From NCBI GenBank assembly GCA_030627155.1, contig DAOUSP010000054.1:1-7393 (forward strand): DNA of 7,393 nucleotides, written 5' to 3'. The translations under genes were made by a program, and so were the position numbers. The stretch comes from Candidatus Aminicenantota bacterium (GTDB lineage Bacteria > Acidobacteriota > Aminicenantia > Aminicenantales > Aminicenantaceae). Positions 5,731 to 7,393 of this stretch are shown piece by piece. Position 1 is the first letter of the stretch. Each line of letters begins with the position of its first letter. The notes under the pieces were generated by a model. The model saw only the letters and a list, made by a program, of their open reading frames with translations, was not told where the DNA came from and made no database searches.

Positions 5731-6391
5731 ATTTTTTCTCCTTGGTTGTTTTAAGAAACAGACTAATACGAACAAGATTTGAAGGTTTTTCGTAGGATGG
5801 TTCGAATGAACTAACACGTTCTAAGAGAGGTTGGGCTGGACTTGAATTAACCTTGCGCCTTAAGACATTCTGGCCCTGGTCAAGAAAATAGATGACTTTT
5901 TTAATAAGAATGATTTGGGTGTCTTTTTGTGCATAATAAAAATTTATCGGAGAAGACAGTTCGATAGAATATTCATCAACTGATGAAATTGTGTGGATTT
6001 CTCCATGGCCTTTATTTGAAATACATATGTCTCTGGATTTTTTAAGCCCTTCTGTATTATTCAGAATGATTCTTGTCTGTCCTGGAACAATTGAGTGTGA
6101 AAGGGAATAGCTATGTTCTTTGCTGAAAATTGACAGTGTCCCATCTTCTTCACGTATTCCATCCAGGATCCCCTGTTTTATGGGGATGGTAAGTCCCATG
6201 CCACCTTCCATGAAATCTATTCTCATTTTATCCAAAGCCGCGAATGCTTCAGCATTTGTTTCTTCTTCCTCTTTGAGCTTTAAAAAGTGGGAGCGAACAG
6301 AAACATAAAATTCAAGACTGCAAATAACAATAAAGAAGCAGATAGATAGACTTATTAGACTTTCTATCAAGGAGAATCCTTTTTTTCCCAT
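5681..6391 (-). CDS. PilW/GspJ-like minor pseudopilin
   Basis: This 236-residue pseudopilin begins MGKKG^FSLIESLIS. It has a five-residue leader, a prepilin peptidase cut after Gly5, and Glu at mature position +5. The hydrophobic helix spans about 6-30. It is followed by a heptad-like charged stretch (LKLKEEEETNAEAFAALDKMRIDF) and a beta-rich globular domain, as in PilW/GspJ. In type II secretion, GspJ binds GspI and GspK to form the pseudopilus tip, and the neighbours here fit that trio. The ATG lies 1 base after the upstream stop, with TTAAGG 7 bases before it inside the upstream gene. The 3' end overlaps the next gene by 50 bases. There are two cysteines, one in the helix (ICFF/VICSL region) and one at RDICIS. 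The assignment rests on the N-terminus and position; the C-terminal domain is not recognisable in detail. Confidence 0.82.
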   Translation of the reverse strand: MGKKGFSLIESLISLSICFFIVICSLEFYVSVRSHFLKLKEEEETNAEAFAALDKMRIDFMEGGMGLTIPIKQGILDGIREEDGTLSIFSKEHSYSLSHSIVPGQTRIILNNTEGLKKSRDICISNKGHGEIHTISSVDEYSIELSSPINFYYAQKDTQIILIKKVIYFLDQGQNVLRRKVNSSPAQPLLERVSSFEPSYEKPSNLVRISLFLKTTKEKKYEISVFPKNIALAFFL

Positions 6392-6392
6392 T

Positions 6393-6797
6393 TCAAAACC
6401 TTAAGTCTCGAGAAAGAATAAGAATCAACTGAGCTTTATTCTGAGGAAAATTTTCTGAATAACATTCGACTTCTATTCTTTTAAGGTGCCAAGGAATTTC
6501 CTGGATTGTCCAGCTTAGATAAAAAGGTTCAGGATGGCTCTGGATGTATTGGATTTCTTTACCTGTGCCTTTTTTTAATTCATTGCTTTCATAATAAAGA
6601 GATTTGAAATATTCAAGCTTAGAAGAGGCAAGTTCAGCAGAGAGCACACGGCTGTCGCTTCTCCTCTTAATAAGAAGCGAATGAGAAACAATTTGTGCCA
6701 TTCCTAAACATAAAAAAATCACAATACACGATGATATTGTGAGTTCTATAAGAGAAAATCCTTTACGGCTAAAATAAAAATTCATAATCTTTCGCAT
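6393..6797 (-). CDS. PilV/GspI-like minor pseudopilin
   Basis: This is a pseudopilin of 134 residues from the ATG at 6797. The leader MRKIMNFYFSRKG is cut before FSLIELTIS, giving Glu at +5, and a hydrophobic helix follows (about 14-36). The short mature domain (SELASSKLEYFKSLYYESNEL then SWTIQEIPWHLKRIEVECY) matches the size and pattern of GspI/PilV, which initiates tip assembly with GspJ and GspK. It is the first gene of the four-gene operon. The start is uncertain. A TTG at 6809 and a second ATG at 6785 are also in frame, and none has a convincing Shine-Dalgarno sequence. I prefer 6797 because of its ATG and typical leader length; 6785 would give a nine-residue leader. No promoter could be assigned with confidence in 6800-6930. 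It is transcribed divergently from the rRNA operon. Confidence 0.83.
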   Translation of the reverse strand: MRKIMNFYFSRKGFSLIELTISSCIVIFLCLGMAQIVSHSLLIKRRSDSRVLSAELASSKLEYFKSLYYESNELKKGTGKEIQYIQSHPEPFYLSWTIQEIPWHLKRIEVECYSENFPQNKAQLILILSRDLRF

Positions 6798-6890
6798 TGT
6801 AATTAACAAAGAGCAGGAAATGTGCCAAATTTATTAAAATTATTTTAGGGAAAAGGAAAAGTAGCGGAATATTTTTAGGGAGGTCGAATT

Positions 6891-6919
6891 AAAATATTTT
6901 TTTAAAAAAAGAAAATAAA
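6891..6919 (+). promoter_or_regulatory. A/T-rich UP-like element of the rRNA promoter
   Basis: An A/T-only run (AAAATATTTTTTT, then A-rich to 6919, with a single G at 6911) lies just upstream of the rRNA -35 element. It resembles the UP elements bound by the RNA polymerase alpha C-terminal domain. The best consensus match is about 10 bases further upstream than usual, but A-tracts cover the normal position. Confidence 0.5.
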
Positions 6920-6924
6920 CCCTC

Positions 6925-6953
6925 TTGACAATCTAAAGAAATACTCTTATTAT
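6925..6953 (+). promoter_or_regulatory. rRNA operon promoter
   Basis: TTGACA (6925-6930) is followed by 17 bases and then TATTAT (6948-6953), a 6/6 plus 5/6 match at ideal spacing. The predicted transcription start is about 6960, roughly 170 bases before mature 16S rRNA. The downstream leader hairpins, the boxA-like element and the UP-like tract support this call. Confidence 0.8.
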
Positions 6954-7021
6954 ATATTTGCTTTCAGAATATAAGCCTAATTTGGTTAAAAATTTATTAG
7001 TTAGATTTTTTAATATAGAAG

Positions 7022-7045
7022 TTTCTTTCTCGGGATAGAAAGAAA
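7022..7045 (+). promoter_or_regulatory. boxB-like leader hairpin
   Basis: TTTCTTTCT (7022-7030) pairs perfectly with AGAAAGAAA (7037-7045) around the 6-base loop CGGGAT. It lies just before the boxA-like element, the same order (boxB then boxA) as in rRNA leaders of Escherichia coli. The function is inferred from position. Confidence 0.5.
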
Positions 7046-7047
7046 AA

Positions 7048-7057
7048 GATCTTTGAA
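7048..7057 (+). promoter_or_regulatory. boxA-like antitermination element
   Basis: GATCTTTGAA resembles the boxA element of rRNA leaders (TCTTTGAA/TCTTTAAC type), which binds NusB-NusE (S10) and keeps Rho and hairpins from ending transcription of untranslated rRNA. The call is by motif and position only. Confidence 0.5.
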
Positions 7058-7107
7058 TTAAAGAGCGGAGCGACCAAAATCGATCCAATTTGCCAAATTG
7101 TTTCGTT

Positions 7108-7130
7108 AAGAACTCTTCGGAGTTCTTTTT
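7108..7130 (+). other. UUCG hairpin with T-run just before 16S rRNA
   Basis: AAGAACTC (7108-7115) and GAGTTCTT (7120-7127) form a perfect 8-bp stem capped by the very stable C(UUCG)G tetraloop, and T continues to 7130. By shape it resembles a weak intrinsic terminator. Since 16S rRNA begins at about 7131, it is more likely a leader folding or processing structure read through by the antitermination complex. Confidence 0.6.

Positions 7131-7393
<263 letters not shown>

Larger units (their letters stand above)
6960..7130 (+). other. 16S rRNA leader (antitermination and processing region)
   Basis: This transcribed leader lies between the predicted start and mature 16S rRNA. It holds, in order, a 9-bp hairpin (7022-7045), a boxA-like element (7048-7057), and a UUCG-capped hairpin (7108-7127) followed by a short T-run. 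No protein gene is supported here; the minus-strand frame that crosses 6933-7190 runs into 16S rRNA and is not real. Confidence 0.7.

Noticed and set aside
5731..5817. N-terminal extension of the GspK-like protein from 5817
   Set aside because: The extra 29 codons lie wholly inside the GspJ-like gene. The ATG at 5730 has a strong AAGGAG site and places the membrane helix in a normal position.

Overview
The window comes from a low-GC bacterium. The evidence for a Gram-negative-type (diderm), probably anaerobic organism is indirect. It consists of a set of type II secretion / type IV pilus-like minor pseudopilins, a QueG-related double [4Fe-4S] protein, and AT-rich intergenic DNA. The 16S rRNA start at the right edge is clearly bacterial. 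I could not place its phylum by eye; an uncultivated or candidate lineage is possible.

Layout from left to right. Bases 1-214 are AT-rich and hold no gene I can support. Next, on the minus strand, is a PutP-like sodium:solute symporter (215-1648), which lies 28 bases downstream of a nucleoside diphosphate kinase gene (1677-2093); the two probably form one transcript. Bases 2094-2294 are a divergent promoter region. Its plus-strand promoter is near consensus and places transcription start at, or within two bases of, the ATG of a QueG-like iron-sulfur protein (2295-2975), so that mRNA looks leaderless. A convergent minus-strand gene (2979-3530) encodes an exported GyrI-like ligand-binding protein with its own extended -10 promoter. 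Only 3 bases separate these two genes.

The centre and right (3680-6797, minus strand) hold a tightly packed four-gene operon. Read in transcription order it encodes PilV/GspI-like, PilW/GspJ-like, PilX/GspK-like and FimT/GspH-like proteins. The genes are linked by a 1-base gap, a 50-base overlap and an ATGA overlap. They would build the tip of a pilus or pseudopilus. No motor ATPase, platform protein or prepilin peptidase is in the window. The PilX/GspK-like protein carries a large extracytoplasmic region of unknown function and is the least explained product here.

Divergent from that operon, at the right edge, is the start of a ribosomal RNA operon on the plus strand. It has an A/T-rich UP-like tract, a consensus-type promoter (TTGACA-N17-TATTAT), a leader of about 170 bases with a boxB-like hairpin followed by a boxA-like element, a terminator-like UUCG hairpin just before the mature RNA, and the first roughly 263 bases of 16S rRNA.

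I see no mobile element, CRISPR array or tRNA. No single dramatic new system is evident. The most notable signals are the apparent leaderless transcript, the QueG-like protein without the catalytic Asp, the unusual GspK-like subunit, and the 16S leader architecture.
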